A stretch of 64,000 bases of DNA from Areca catechu (GCA_021397845.1 CM038047.1:47461210-47525209), one strand, 5' to 3'. Positions 32,524-45,570 are shown, counted from the first letter of the stretch. Translations and numbers: made by a program. Notes: generated from the sequence alone by a model not told the origin.

Positions 32524-33938
32524 ATAAGATGATGCGGAATGATGCGATGCAGTGTAAGATGATCTACTTTTAGTCTAAGATATTTTAAAGAGCAATGATC
32601 ATAGTATAACATACTAAAGAGATTAAAGAAAGGAACTAACTACTTACCCGCAATCTGATCCGCAAGCTATAATGAATAAGGATCGATGGCTAGGAAACCA
32701 TCTAAGATTAGGCTATTCCATGCTTCAACTACCAAATCTAATGAGAAAGAATTGGTTGCTTACCCCAATGGAGATTCTCTTTGACTCGAGATAGATTGGT
32801 TGCTTGGTTGCTTAGATCTTGCAGTAGGATTAAGATCGGGACTCCAAATTTCAGATCTACTGTCAGATCTTGGTTTGGAAGCAAAGGATCCATCCTCTAA
32901 AGTCCTTGAACACCTAGGATCTACAGAGAAGGCAGCAAACAAAACTTTAAGAATAAAGTAAATCAGTTCAAAATGGAAAAAAAGGAAGGGTTGGTTGCGT
33001 AGAGCTTGAAGAAGATCGGTAGCAATTTATCAAATATGGCAGAACCTCCACTCAAGGACCTCACCACCTTGAGCTCTCAAGGACCTCCTCGCCTTGAGCT
33101 CTTAAGGACCTCCCCGCCCTTAGAGAAAATCACTAAAGCCTAACCCAGCTTTGTGGAAGAAAAATTGCAGCATTTCATTTCATGAATCAATAATTAATTA
33201 CAAGGGGTATGGGGTCCTATTTATAGGGTTCTTCACATATGAAGATATCATAGGACTCCTTTGAATTCAAATTATATTTAAATTTAAATACTCCTTGGCT
33301 TCTTGGCTTCTTCCTTGAATTTGAAATTTAAATTTCTTTTTTTTATGGCTTGGGCGACTTCATGAAAAAATGTGCGACAAATGGAGATGGGGTGCTAATC
33401 TTCTTAATTGGCATGAAATCTGATTTTTAATCTCTTGATCGGCAACAAGGGATAAGTAATAGCTTCAAAGGTTTGAATCCTTCATTTGAAATTGAATTTA
33501 GAAAGAAGATAACTCCTCCCTTTAAATTTTGGATGAACCTCCACTTATCTTGGACACCTCCTCCCATTTAACTTTTGAATGAATCATGGGTGACCGTCAT
33601 CTGGAGTTGGCAACAAGAGAGAATGAGGGGGGGCGCAAGATAAAAAGCAGTCCCTCTACTTTACTCCTCTTAATTAGCACCTCCTTGAAATCTTAAATGG
33701 GCGATGAAAATAAATGGGATAGGGAACCTTTCTTGGATAAAGATGACATTCAAATTGTCTTCTTGTCTTGATGTCTGGATGTCCTAATGTCTGAATGTCC
33801 TAATGTCTAGATGTCCAAATGTCTAGATGTCCGGATGTCTAGATGTCTGAATGTCTGGTGAAAAATTTGGACAACCTTTTTTGACCTAGAATTGATCCAC
33901 CAAGATAACGATGACTTGGATCTTGGATACCTATGACA
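32498..33938 (-). repeat. LTR Z, minus orientation, with little or no internal region
   Basis: Inferred from the primer site at 32483-32494, the TGATGGGG start at 32498 (minus end CCCCATCA) and a plausible minus-strand TGTCATAGG start at 33938. A minus-strand TATA box CTATAAATAG lies at 33217-33226. The right limit could instead lie near 34165. Without a partner LTR or target-site duplication it may be a solo or truncated LTR. Confidence 0.5.
33217..33226 (-). promoter_or_regulatory. TATA box of LTR Z
   Basis: CTATAAATAG on the minus strand, followed by GACCCCATACCCC and a stretch resembling an LTR R region. Confidence 0.55.
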
Positions 33939-34200
33939 CCCCTTGACTTATTCAAGCACTAATTACAGGACTCAAATTGGACAATTCACCAAACAAAGTA
34001 AATTAATGCTATTTACAAGACTCTTAAACCAATTGATGGACTCAATGGACTCAATTAGTAACTCAACAACCCTAATTGACCAAATTACACTCAATTTGAT
34101 CAAATTATAACTTAATTTGACAAACTCAAAACAACTGGGACTCGAGTGTTCTTTGTGAAGAACACATAGACTTACTCATTGGTGATCCAAATTGAATTGG
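33939..34200. other. Flanking DNA with hairpin
   Basis: No coding signal. Contains a perfect 8-bp inverted repeat GTGTTCTT/AAGAACAC with a 4-base loop at 34146-34165. Confidence 0.5.
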
Positions 34201-36800
34201 AAAAGGTTTGCTTTCTCTTCCTGGCTCTTGTGTCCTCACCACCGACCCAAGACTTTTGGAAGTTGAAATTGAAAGGCCTAGTCCAAGGCTTTCAAGCATT
34301 GAAATTTAGGTTCAATCAAAGGCTTTTAAGTGTTGGACATTGGGCATATAGCTCTTTGATGCTGTCCTAGTCCAAGGCTTTCGGAAGTTGAAATGAGAGA
34401 CCTGGCACAAGGCCTTTAGATATTGAAATTGAGGCTCGATTGAAGGCTTTCGAGCATTGGATGTCAGGCTCATAGCTCTCTGATGTTGTCCCAACCCAGG
34501 GCTTTCTAGAGTTAAAGTTATGGCTCAGTCCAAAACTTTCAAGTATTGAACATCCGGGGCATATCTCTCTAACATTATCCCAGTTTAAGGATTTTGGAAG
34601 TTGAAGTTATAGCTCAGCCTAAGGCTTTCGAGCATTGAATGTTGGATGCATAGTTCTATGATATTATCCAAATCCAAGTTTTTGGGAGTTGAAATTATGG
34701 CTCAGCCCAAGACTTTTGAGTGTTGGACATCGGGCACATAGCTCTCCGATATTATCCTGGTCCAAGACTTTCGAGCATTGAACATCGGGTACATAGCTCT
34801 CTGATATTGTTCTAGTCCAAGGCTTTCAAGAGTTGAAGTTATGGCCTTGCATAAGACTTTCAAGTATTGGATGTTGGGCAAGTAGCTCTCGAACATTGTC
34901 CTAGTCCAAGGCTTTCAGGAGTTAAAATTTAAACTCAGCCCAAGGCTATCGAGTGTTGAACGTCGGGCACATAGCTCTCCAACATTTTCTTGGCCTAAGG
35001 GTTTCGGGAGTTCAAGTTATGACTTGATCCAAGACTTTCGAGTATTAGATATTGGGTACATAGCTTTTTGACATTGTCCTATCTAAAGACTTTTGGAAGT
35101 TAAAATTATGGCTCGATCCAAGGTTTTCAAGTATTAAAATTTAGGTTCAATCATCAAAGGCTTTTCAAGTATTTGGACATTGGCCATGTTAGCTCTTTGA
35201 TATTGTCCTAGTTCCAAGCTTTCGAAGTTTGAAAGGAGAGACCTGGCACAAGCCTTTATATAGTGAAATTGAGGCTCGATTGAAGGCTTTCGAGCATTGG
35301 ATGTCAGGCTCAGCTCTTTGATGTTGTCCCAACCCAGGGCTTTCTAGAGTTAAGTTATGGCTCGTCCAAAACTTTCAAGTATTGACACCGGGCATATCTC
35401 TCTAACATTATCCCAGTTTAAGGATTTGGAAGTTGAAGTTATAGCTCAGCCTAAGGCTTTGAGCATGAAGTTTGATGCATAGTTTCTATGATATTATCCA
35501 ATCCAATTTTTTTGGGAGTTAATTATGGCTCGGCCCAGACTTTTGAGTGTTGGACATCGGGCACAACTCTCTCCGCTATATCCTTTCCCAAACTTTCGAG
35601 CATTGAACATCGGGTACATAGCTCTCTGATTTGTTCTCGTCCAAGCTTTCAAGAGTTGAAGTTATGTCCCCGCATAAGACTTTCAAGTATTGGATGTTGG
35701 GCGCATCTAGCTCCTCGAACATTGTCCTAGTCCAGGCTTTCAGGAGTTAAAATATAACTCAGCCCAAGGCTATCGAGTGTTGAACGTCGTGCCATAGTCT
35801 CCCAACATTCTCTTGGCCTAAGGGTTTTGGGAGTTCAGTTATGACTGATCCAAGACTTTCGAGTATTAGACATTGGGTACATTGCTTTTTGACATTGTCC
35901 TATCCAAAGACTTTTGAAGTTAAAATTATGGCTCGATCCAAGGTTTTAAGTATTGGGCATCAGGTGCATAGCTCTCCGATGTTGTCCCAGTTCAACGCTT
36001 TTGAGAGTTGAAATTATTGCTTAGTCCAAGACTTTGAGTATTGGATGTCGAGTGTATAGCTCCTCTAATGTTTCTTGGCCCAAGGCTTTCCAGTGTTGGA
36101 TGTCGAGTATGTAGCTCTCCAAAGTTATCTCAACCTAAGGCTTTGAAAGTTGAAATTATGGCTAGTCCAAAGCTTTTGAGCATTGGATGTCGGGCAAATA
36201 GCTCCTCCAATGTTTCTCCTCCTCCAAGGCCTTCGGGAGTTAAAATTATGGCTCTGTCCAAGACTTTCGAGTATTGGATGTTGGGTGCATAGCTCTTCAA
36301 TATTGTCCCAGGCTAAGGCTATGAGGAGTTGAAATTATGGCTTAGTCCAAGGTTTCGAGCATTGGACATCAAGCACGTAGCTCTCCAATGTTGTCCCAGT
36401 CCAAAACTTCCAAGAGTTAAAGTTATGGCTTGGTCCAAGACTTTCGAGCATTAGATAGCGGGCGCATAGCTCTTCGACGTTGTCCTAACTCAAGGCTTTT
36501 GGGAGTTGAAATTATGGCTCAGCCTAAGGTTTCGAGCGTTGGATTTAGGCATGCGCTCTTCGACATTGTTCTCATCAAGGCTTCTAGGAGTTGAAATTAA
36601 GAGGCCTAGCCCAAGGCTTTCAGGTATTGAAATTAAGGCAGGGTCAAAAGCTTTCGAGCATTAGACATCAGTGCGTAGCTCCCTGACATTGTCTTGGCCC
36701 AAGGCTTTCAGGAGTTGAAATTGAGAGGCTTGGTCCAAGACTTTCAGGCATTGAAATTAAGGCTCGACCAAAGGTTTTGAGTATTGAACGTCATGCCAAC
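34200..36800. repeat. ~88-bp minisatellite array
   Basis: Degenerate tandem units containing GGCTTTCGGGAGTTGAAATTATGGCTCAG, CAAGACTTTCGAGTATTGGA and CATAGCTCTCCGATATTGTCC, shown here as separate modules. The CATAGCTCTC module recurs at about 34471, 34560, 34649 and 34737, a period of 88-89 bp. It shows no coding potential and resembles no other array in the window. Confidence 0.85.
34302..35960. repeat. Direct duplication of ~840 bp with indel-rich second copy
   Basis: 34302-35136 and 35137-35960 follow each other unit by unit, offset about 840 bp. The second copy lacks many single bases, for example CTCATAGCTC becomes CTCAGCTC and GCTCAGTCC becomes GCTCGTCC. Confidence 0.8.
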
Positions 36801-39380
36801 GACTTTTCGATGTATAAGGAGAGTAGGACCTTTGACTTGCTAGATTCACAAGAAGAATAATAATTATAAATTATTATTTAAATAAAAAAAGTACCTTACT
36901 GGTGGTATACCTAAAGGTTTTAGATTTTCATGAGCAAGGCAAAGGATTTCTGTCCAGCTATATCAGGCAACAAGCTATCAGGCTATGCAAGCTTCTGGAT
37001 GTACTACTGAACCACCCCAGTAATGATATCCACCATCTTGGATCTTATTTAGTTCTTCATAATCCAACGGACTATTTGGAGGTCAGTTCTCGAAGATCGG
37101 CCCCCTTATTGGTTAGGCCAAGGTCGAGGGTCTACCAGGATGAAGACAAATTGGGCCGAAAAGATCACCAGGTTAAGGGTCCTCCCGGCTAGGGGTCAGC
37201 AAGGATGAAGATAACTAGCTAAGATCATCCAAGCATAGGGAGGAGTTGGCAAAGAGGCCATTAAGGAGCCAGAATACAAAGGAGCTATCAAAAAGGAGTC
37301 AACTAGGGAGCAACTAAGGATTTAAATCATAGTAACTTTACTGTCGAGGCCCACCAGGCCAAGGATCAGCCAAGATGAAGATCAACTAGCTGAAGATCAC
37401 CCAGGTTGAGGGTTCTAATCATAGTTACTTTGCTGCCGAGGCACATACAGATGTAGCCAAGATCAAGGTCCAACCTTGGAGACTTCATGGCTGAGGTAGA
37501 GTAATCAAAGGCTTTCTAGTGTTGGGCTAGCCATTGAGGGTCCTGAGTTCTACAGGTTTCTAGATTTTTCATCGAACCACCCTCTAGTGATGATATTTAC
37601 CATTCCAAATCTTATTTGGTTCTCCATGGCCTTTTGTATTCTATGGATCTTGTCCAGGCTAAGGTCAAGGGTCAACCAAGATGAACATCAACAGATAGGA
37701 CCTACAAGAACATATAGATGGGAGTTCTCCAAAAAAATTAAATTTAGACAAGAGTTCAGATAATGAGTTGATGGAGGAGAATATCTTGCAAAGCAAGTAT
37801 GTTAAGTCCCATGTGAATGCCTTTGATATGCAAAGGATCTACATGCCTGGCTTTTGGATTCACTACCGAACTACCCCCCGCAACATGCTACAGGTTAGTT
37901 CTCCATAGCATTTTATATGTTTGTAGATCTTGACTAAGCCGAGACCGAGGGTCAGCCAGGATGAGAAACAACTAAATAAAGATCACCTAGGCCAAGGGAT
38001 GAGTTGGTGAGGAGGCGACCGAGGATCTCGATCATGATGACTTTGCTATCGAGATACTTGTCGATGCAACAAAGACGAGCTTCGATCCAGTGACTTTGCG
38101 ACTGGGGTGCTCACCGATGTAGTCAAAAATGAGCTAAAAGAGGCTTTTGAGATCGAAGCGGTGGTCCAACAATGCCATCGAGGTTGAAAGGAAGGAGGCA
38201 GTACAAGTGGCATAGTTGGGATGATCACTGAGCCCTCCAGGTCCAAGCCAAGGAAGCTTTATGTGACCGAGGTGGTTACCGAATTGGATAAGAGCAAGCC
38301 AAGATAAGCCTTCTACGGCTGGGGGTTGCTGATGATGCTACTAAGGTTGAGGATAGCCCAGAGAGGAGATAAGCCCTTGTACCAAGGTAACAAAGGGTCA
38401 TGATCGCATCCTGTCCAGCCATATGGAGGCTGGTGTCGATAAGAACACATGCAAGGAAGGCAAGGTAGAGGCGGAGGCCAAAAAGGTTGAAGACCAGGGA
38501 TGCCGAAGGTAGCAAGTGACTTAATTATGGGAAGCATGAGCTGGTATATAGGACCAACCAGTGGAAAGCTTATGTGCATGGCTTATAGTATCACCTTCTA
38601 TGCAAATATTACATATGCAAGAGATCATGAGTTCTAGTAATCTTGCCAAAGTGCCACAGGGCATCCCCTTGGTTATTGTTGCTTGATGGACAAGGCTATC
38701 ATCGATCCACCTAGAAAAGAGCTGGCTTATCGAGGTGTGGCCGAGGTTGAAAGATGGTGGAGCCGAAGCCATCACTAGTGTAGTCAAAATCGAGCTCCAT
38801 CTACAATGACTTGGCAACCGAGGCAGTCAACCAAAGAAGGGTTGCCCCGCTAATGACATTGCTGGGTGGCTACCAAACCAAAGGATGCAACTTGGGTGAT
38901 CCAGTTGAACAGGCATATGCTCGGCAACCCCCATATCTTTCATCGAGAAAAAATAAAATAACATTATAGAGATTTATTTAGATCCTTACAGATTTAGGGT
39001 GCAACAAGACCACCCAGTCTTTGCCCAGGCATTCCTCTAGGTTGGGGCCCTTCTTGTAGTTTGATGAAGCCATGTTCTTCACCAGGTCTAGTATAAAACA
39101 TAGTGTGCCAGTCAGTGTGATATGACAGTCTAGGGAGGTGGAGCTGGAGGCATAGCCGAGGAGGACATTGGAGCAAATGAAGAATTCTAGGAAGGAGGTG
39201 GAGTTGCAGGCCGAGGTGTTCACTGAGCCATCTATTGAGATTGAAAATTGCTTGGAAGAAGAAGATGCAAAGCCCTTACGCCAACTCGGAGGAGGCAGGG
39301 GTGATCTCGATGAGGGCATCGACGAGGAGGGTTCTATGCCAGAAAGGTTATAAATGGCACCATCGACACTACCGGCGATG
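36801..39380. other. Unclassified degenerate repeat DNA
   Basis: Three weakly similar blocks (about 36990-37090, 37545-37640, 37850-37930) share phrases such as ACTGAACCACC, GATATCCACCAT and TTAGTTCTTCATA, alternating with AAGGTCGAGGGTCAGCCAGGATGAAGA blocks. Probably the noncoding interior of an old LTR element. The open frames (up to 113 aa) have no recognisable domain. Confidence 0.4.
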
Positions 39381-39384
39381 GAGC

Positions 39385-39490
39385 TCGGGCAGACTTTCTA
39401 CTTGCGGAGAGGAGACGAGTTGATGGCTCCTACAGGCAGAGAGGAGATGAGCCGGTGGCTCCTGTGGGCAGAGAGGAGATGAGCTAGTGG
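39385..39490. repeat. Short tandem repeat of ~35 bp
   Basis: Three units containing GGCAGAGAGGAGATGAGC and GTGGCTCCT; degenerate GGAGGAGATGGT copies continue to about 39775. Confidence 0.65.
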
Positions 39491-41674
39491 GCTTCCCGTA
39501 GTCTTCCTCCTAGTGACAGTAAGCAATGCATGCGATGTGAAAGTGGTGGCCAACACGGGGTTCTCCGTTCATGATTCTGATCACCATTTCAAGTGATGGC
39601 AAAGAAGCAAGTCCTGACATTTGTCACATGGGTCATGGTGGAAACAACGGTGGCAGCTTCTAGAAGCTTCCCATGGAGAGGAGATGGTAGACGCCGACAG
39701 CTTTCTATAAGGAGGAGGTGGTAGAGACGGTCAAGTGGCTGCCTATGGGGAGGAGATGGTTGACGAAAAAATGAGGTAGAGGGGAAGATATGAAGACTTC
39801 AAAAACTTTGTTTCAAAAAAGTACTCGAGATAAGATGCCACCCCCTTCTCTCTTTCTTCCTTTCTTATATCATAGAAATGGAAATGATACGAGTTAGAGA
39901 GAGACGCACCTCTCTCTCTTTCTTTTTATATTGGAACCATCTTTGGATGAAATAAAATAAAGGAAATTAATAAATTAAAACTTCATGTTGTATTCATCAA
40001 TGGCCACCATCTCTAAGTTCGCTCCGATTTGGAGCCTACTCCATTGCATATGCTTTTATGCTCAAGACTTCATAAAGGAAGAGATGCCATGAAAAGTAGC
40101 CATTATCGTGAGCCTCAGCAAGGGGCTATTGCTGTGAAATAGGAGCAAGCTGTCCCTCCTACGAGGAGTTGTTATTCTGCGACATGATAGTGACTGGGAT
40201 GTGCACCTGCTGGAATAATGCATTGAACTGATCCATGCTTATCTTTACGATCGATGGAGGTGGCGGTATCAATTGTGATGGCGACATAGGGACCTTTTTT
40301 TTAAAACGAGCTCCCTTATTTTTGAAAGAGGCATCATTGGAATGCTGTGGAGAAACCCTGCATGTGCCATCGTATGCTCACTTAGCTTTCCAAAAGATGG
40401 ACCTGGACCCTTCCTCTAGCACCAATCTATTACAATAGATACCGGCTCTGAGATCAAAGAAGATGTCAAGTGGCTAGAGTCACTGCTGGAATAACATGCA
40501 AAAAGATCCACAGCTGGAAGGAGTCCCAGCATGGATACTCTGATGCTCAAGTCAGTGATCTGGAATAAATAAGCAGTAAGAATGAAAAAATTACTTACAA
40601 AAGGTCATTTGGGCCTAGGGGCTTTATAGGAGAGAGCTGACCAAAATGGGCAATCCCAAAAATGTTGGGCCATGTTTTTGCTATTGCAGATTATTGCCAT
40701 AATCCACTCTCAAGGATCACGAGAGGGGATGCAGTTTTTGGTAGTGTCATTAATGCTGATAACTATTCCCGTGAAAAGAGAAGGCCATTACTAGTGATAG
40801 CAGGCATGGGATTTTAACCTTTATATTTTCTCCATGTGGAGGTATTTATTATTTTTGGCTTCTTTTGCACGGTTGCTATATATGTTAGGAGGCTATTAAT
40901 AGAGGTATCAGAGCAGGCCACGTGGACAATACGGCTTAAGTGGAACCTGGCAGCTTGGCATGAGAAGATCTTAGTTTTGCATACAGGTCAACCAACCTAA
41001 TCTAAGCCTTATATAAAGATGCCTCGGCCATTATATCTAAACTTAATACCTCACCCTGGCATGAAGATGCCTCAGCTCTATAAGTCCGAAACTCCAAAAT
41101 ATCTCCTCAGAACATTTACTATTCTAACAATCCTATTAATAGCATATCAAAACTAAACCATCATGAGGGACCATGTTGACCATGCTTAACCAATTTTATG
41201 GAACCCAACTTGATCCATCTGATCACGACCCTAAAAACCTAAAGCCGAAGCATGGCTTTTGTGGAGTATTATTCAAGCAATTTTCTTTGCTTCGAAGATT
41301 CCTGAGATGCCCCTGAAGTCAAGTCTGGACGATATGTAAATGGGGAGTCGGTTACAAAGATTTTGAAGAGGGTTAGATTAGGAGCCAGAGAGATAGCAAG
41401 AGAACCAATGGCTATTAAACCCAACCCAAAATGATTACAATCTAAATCCCTCCCATTCTCGTTTAGAAAGCCACCACATATATCGAAGGCAAGATTTATC
41501 CGCTAATTTTTCTCTATTTTTCTCTGATTTTTTCCTTTTATAATCCTTTGAGAGATAAAAAAAAAGTGATTTTTTAAAAGGAGTTATTATGATGCTCCTA
41601 ATATTTTTTTATCATAAAAATTATTTATAGTATTTCAATATTATTTTTAATATTTTATTATTAAAGCTCCTTCA
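39491..41674. other. Unclassified intergenic or old LTR-element DNA
   Basis: No coding homology. There is a near-perfect iMet primer site (GGTATCAGAGC) on the plus strand at 40904-40914, lacking the first T, and a TATATAAAG box near 41010, hinting at an eroded LTR element. No LTR pair was found. Confidence 0.35.
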
Positions 41675-42260
41675 TGCCACCCCCCACACCCCCTCCTATG
41701 GGGCCTGTGGCTCATCGTCCCGCTCATCCACGGCACTCGCAGCTCCTCCGCGCTACCCCCCACACCCCTTCCAGTGGTGCCTGCATGCTGCTCGTCGCCC
41801 TCTAGCTCTTCTTCACATCCCGCATTGCCCCCTTGCTACTTATCAACCTACCGCGTCAATCCTCCCAGGCAGCTCTTCCTGAACCACACCACTCTCTCAT
41901 GGCTCATCGCCCTACTGCACCCCCTCCCCCGATAGCTCTTTCGTGACCCTACCCACCATCAAAACATTTTCCTGGCCCGCACCCCCTGACAGTGTTTGAG
42001 GCTTACAGCCCCACCACTCCTCCCCCACCTCCCAGCTCTTGCATAGCCCACACCTCCCTTGCAGCATCTATGACTCATCACCCAACTACCCCTAACTATG
42101 AAGCTCTTCCTTGATGCCTACAACTCGTCACACTATTGCACCCCTACATGCCACTGTTCTATGTCGCTCCACCTGCTACTCATAGCTTCTCCGCACCATC
42201 CCACTACACCTACAGCTCTTCTGCAACCCCTTACCTGAGGCTCATCCATGTCGCCCTACT
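41675..42260. repeat. C-rich degenerate repeat
   Basis: Strongly strand-biased C/T-rich sequence with recurring CTCATCGCCC, CAGCTCTTCC and CCCCCCACACCCC. Units of roughly 60-75 bp are discernible but poorly conserved. Confidence 0.6.
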
Positions 42261-42519
42261 CTGCCGCTCATGATGAAAACTACCTTTTATTCAAGCACTG
42301 TTCATGATGAAGAAGCCCAGAGATAATTTGATTAAAAAATATTTTTAATCTATCTATATGGGATAATCATAAATTTTGAAATATTTATGGTACTAACCAT
42401 GTACATTGACTTTTGACTTTCAATCAATTAAAATCTAAATTATTTTTTTATCCAATATTAAAAAATATAAATATTAAAAATACTAAACCAGTCTATGGAG
42501 TACCTAACAAAAACCCTTT
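42261..42519. other. AT-rich spacer before the LINE
   Basis: AT-rich DNA without a coding signal. Confidence 0.4.
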
Positions 42520-43000
42520 TTGCCCCTATCTAGCATGTATGTGAGCACCGAATACAGGAGCGAAGGAAGCTTTGTATGAGATTTCCAAGCTGGTGTCTTA
42601 GGGCATCCTTTTCCTTGTTGCTGGTGACTTCAATTACATTGTAGGGTCCTATAAAAAGATGGAAGGCAGGTAGTTTATGGACAACTTGACTCTAGAGAGT
42701 TTAGAAAGTTTATAGGCAATACTGGTCTGATTGATCTTGGTTATGCTAGTTCTTGCTTCACTTGGTGTAGCAATCGATCTGGTACTACCAAAGTTTGGGA
42801 GATGATTGATCGGGTGCTTGGTACTCTGGCTGGATGCAGTAATTTTTTTAGGCACCATGTTCAGTACTCCCAAGGATTGCAGCAGATCACTGCCACACCT
42901 TATTACTATTGATGGTACGAGTCTACCTAAACCACCATTCCACCTTGAAAAGTTTGGGACCTTCTATCGATTTGATCAAGATGGTTTAGAGGGTGCCAAT
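42520..43000 (+). pseudogene. LINE endonuclease (APE-type) remnant
   Basis: VYVSTEYRS-like sequence, then LFLVAGDFNYIVGSYKKMEGR, in which GDFN is the characteristic motif of AP-type endonucleases. GLIDLGY-like and FTWC-like segments follow in shifted frames, and SDHCPLLI-like sequence near 42880. FHLEKFGTFY continues the domain end. Many stops. Confidence 0.7.
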
Positions 43001-44217
43001 TCATGAGGATGTGAGGTACCGGATGACCTGGAGATTTGAGCTGGCTAGGCGTAGGCTCCTTCGATGGAACCAAACTGAGGTTGGTGACATCTTTAGATGG
43101 ATTGAGAAGGTGGAGGCCGATATTATTGATCTTTAGAGGCAAGAGGATCTAGAGGGGGATCTCTAGGAGGCTGACCTAGGGATGCTTCGTCGCAGCCTCT
43201 CGCCCCACCACTCTTTGCTGAGATTGCAGGAGACTACATGGAGGCAGAAGTCTCAAATTCAATGGATCAAGGAAGGTGACTGGAATAATAGATTCTTTCA
43301 CTAGTTTACTATAATCCGAAGGTTGACCAACCATATCAGGTAGCTGAGAGAGGATAATGGTATGTTGGTGATTGATAGTGATCAGATAAGGAGGCAGATT
43401 CTTCAATATTTTAGGTCAAGGTAGACCCTTCCTCTGGGAGAGGATATTCCTCTCCAGGGATCCCATCCGATGGACCACATCTTTGATCAGGAGAACTCAA
43501 ACCTGACTCACCCCGTGTCTACTCTGGAGGTGTAGGAAGCCCTTTGGTCCCTCAAGAAGGACAAAGCCCCGGGCCGGATGGTTTTTCTTTTCCTTTCTTT
43601 CACCGGTACTAGTTCATTATTGGAGGTGAGGTGATCGAGGTGATGCAGGTGATCTTTCTTTTTGGCATCCCTGTTGAGTAGGAAAACTTGATTACTCTTA
43701 TTCCTAAGAGACCTGATGCTTTGCCTAGCCACTTTAGACTGATCAATCTTTGTATCACCCTTTACAAGGTTTGTGCAAGGGTTCTGGTCAGGCGATTGCA
43801 GTTGATTGTGCCTTGTCTCATCATTTCTGAGCAAGGTGTCTTTGTCAATGGATGCTGTATCACTGATAATGTTCTTCTTGCCCAGGAGTTCATGCATAAC
43901 TTAGGCGTGCCCCCTCACGGTAGAGTCTTATGAAGACAAGTTGGATATGGAGCGAGTTTAAGACCAGATGTGTTGGCACTTCCTTCAAAGGACTATTTAT
44001 GATTTTAGTTTCTAGCATAGGTGGATCGGTTGGATCATGGACTGTGTGGAAGTCCCTAGTTTCACCATCTTGGTTAATGGTGCACCGACTAAGTACTTTC
44101 TCTTAACATTTGGTCTTTACTAAGGTTGTCCTCTATCTCTTTACATGTTCATTTTATGTGTTGATACACTCTTTCGTGCTCTGGGGGCGGTCCAAGGATC
44201 ATTATTGGAGCCCTATT
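43001..44217 (+). pseudogene. LINE reverse transcriptase, N-terminal half
   Basis: LKKDKAPG near 43550 is the conserved start of LINE RT fingers, with one base lost so that the following PDGF is out of frame. LITLIPKRPDALPSHFRLIN and LYKVCARVLVRRLQ lie at 43688-43800, ISEQGVFVNGCCITDNVLLAQE follows. After a break, LTFGLY and GCPLSLYMFILC lie near 44110-44160. Cut at 44217 by Tekay B. Confidence 0.82.
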
Positions 44218-45566
44218 TGGTGTGGGCACCAGAATCAGGAAGAGACTCCAACCAATTCAAGTCAAATCCGAGTCCTTATGGTTGGATGAGTAAAAGAAAG
44301 TCCTGTAATTTTTTTATTTTTGAGTCCAAATAATTATGTAATTCGAGTCCATTTCAATTTATGTTGGGACTAGTCCAGCCTGATTAACCTTGTATTTGAG
44401 AGTTGGATCCAAATGAGTCAAGTCCAATCCATGAAGAATCAACCAAACCACATTTGAAGACTAAAGAAGACTCAAGACTTATACTCCAAAGCAAGACCAA
44501 AGCCACCTCAAGTGGGGACCACATGCCACATGACACATGCCACCTCATCATCCAAGGTTGCTGCCACATCACACATGCCACCTCACCATCCAAGATTGCT
44601 GCCACATCACACATGCCACCTCACCATCCAAGGTTGCCGCCCAAGAGAAGAAAAGGGGAATTTGAAATTGAATTGGCTACAACCTCCTCCACAACTTCCT
44701 CCACTCTTCATGGGACGCCCCATATTTTTCTCCACAAATTTTTCTCCATGATATTTGGTGTAGTTGAATTCAAAATGGCTTAATAGTCTATAAAAGACTC
44801 TTAGTCTTCTTGTAAAAGGATGATGGAAAAGAAAAATTAAAAATTTCTTCTATGTGAGTTCTATGTGCCTAAGTGGTAGTTTTAAATTCTTCTCCCTATC
44901 CCACGCCAACCCTACTTTCTCCTTCTCCATCTCCAATGCCTAAGACACTCTCCTTCTTCTCCAATCTCAAGCTAGCTCTTCAATATTCAAGGTTGATCAA
45001 GAAGACCATCACAAGGAGGCCGGCCTAATCCATTTCAAGTGATCTACCATGGCGCCAAGATTATTCTTCAACAATGCTTCCTCGACTCTTCTTTAGTTTC
45101 TCCATTTCATGACTAACGTATTTTTACCAAGTTCTTAATCTTGAGGTTTCTTTGTGTAGGGTTCTCCGGGATTCCGAATTTAAGAGGAAGGAATTACTTG
45201 CCACAATCCAGAAAACAAGAACGCCCTCAATTTGTAGTATGGTCTTGTCATTTGGGAGGTCTCTTCATGAGTGATCTTGATCTACTTGAAAGATTAATGC
45301 CAGGTATGTTCTAGTATCGATTAGGTCTGAAATATTAAATTTGTCTAGCTTAACTTGTGTGGTTCGAATCTTATTCCTATTTCTTTGTTATTTTGATAGT
45401 CTCATTAATTAGGTTTACGTTTGATCGTTCGAGTTCTCTTCATTAGACCTCCTTTGATATTATATGCTGAACTAATCATATGCAAATAAGAAAATTGCTA
45501 AGTTAATCTATGCTAATCTCCTTTAGGGTTGCATCGTTGCATTCTCAACTTGCATGTTCCCCACCA
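44218..45566 (+). repeat. 5' LTR of Tekay B
   Basis: Nearly identical to 58486-59838. Contains an internal tandem repeat of CACATGCCACCTCACCATCC type (about 44520-44640) and a TATAAAAG box at 44789-44796. Confidence 0.95.
44789..44796 (+). promoter_or_regulatory. TATA box of Tekay B LTR
   Basis: TATAAAAG, conserved at 59060-59067 in the 3' LTR. Confidence 0.6.
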
Positions 45567-45570
45567 ATCT

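Noticed and set aside
40904..40914. A complete LTR element around the primer-site match at 40904
   Set aside because: The first base of the motif is missing and no pair of direct repeats with TG...CA ends could be found around it.
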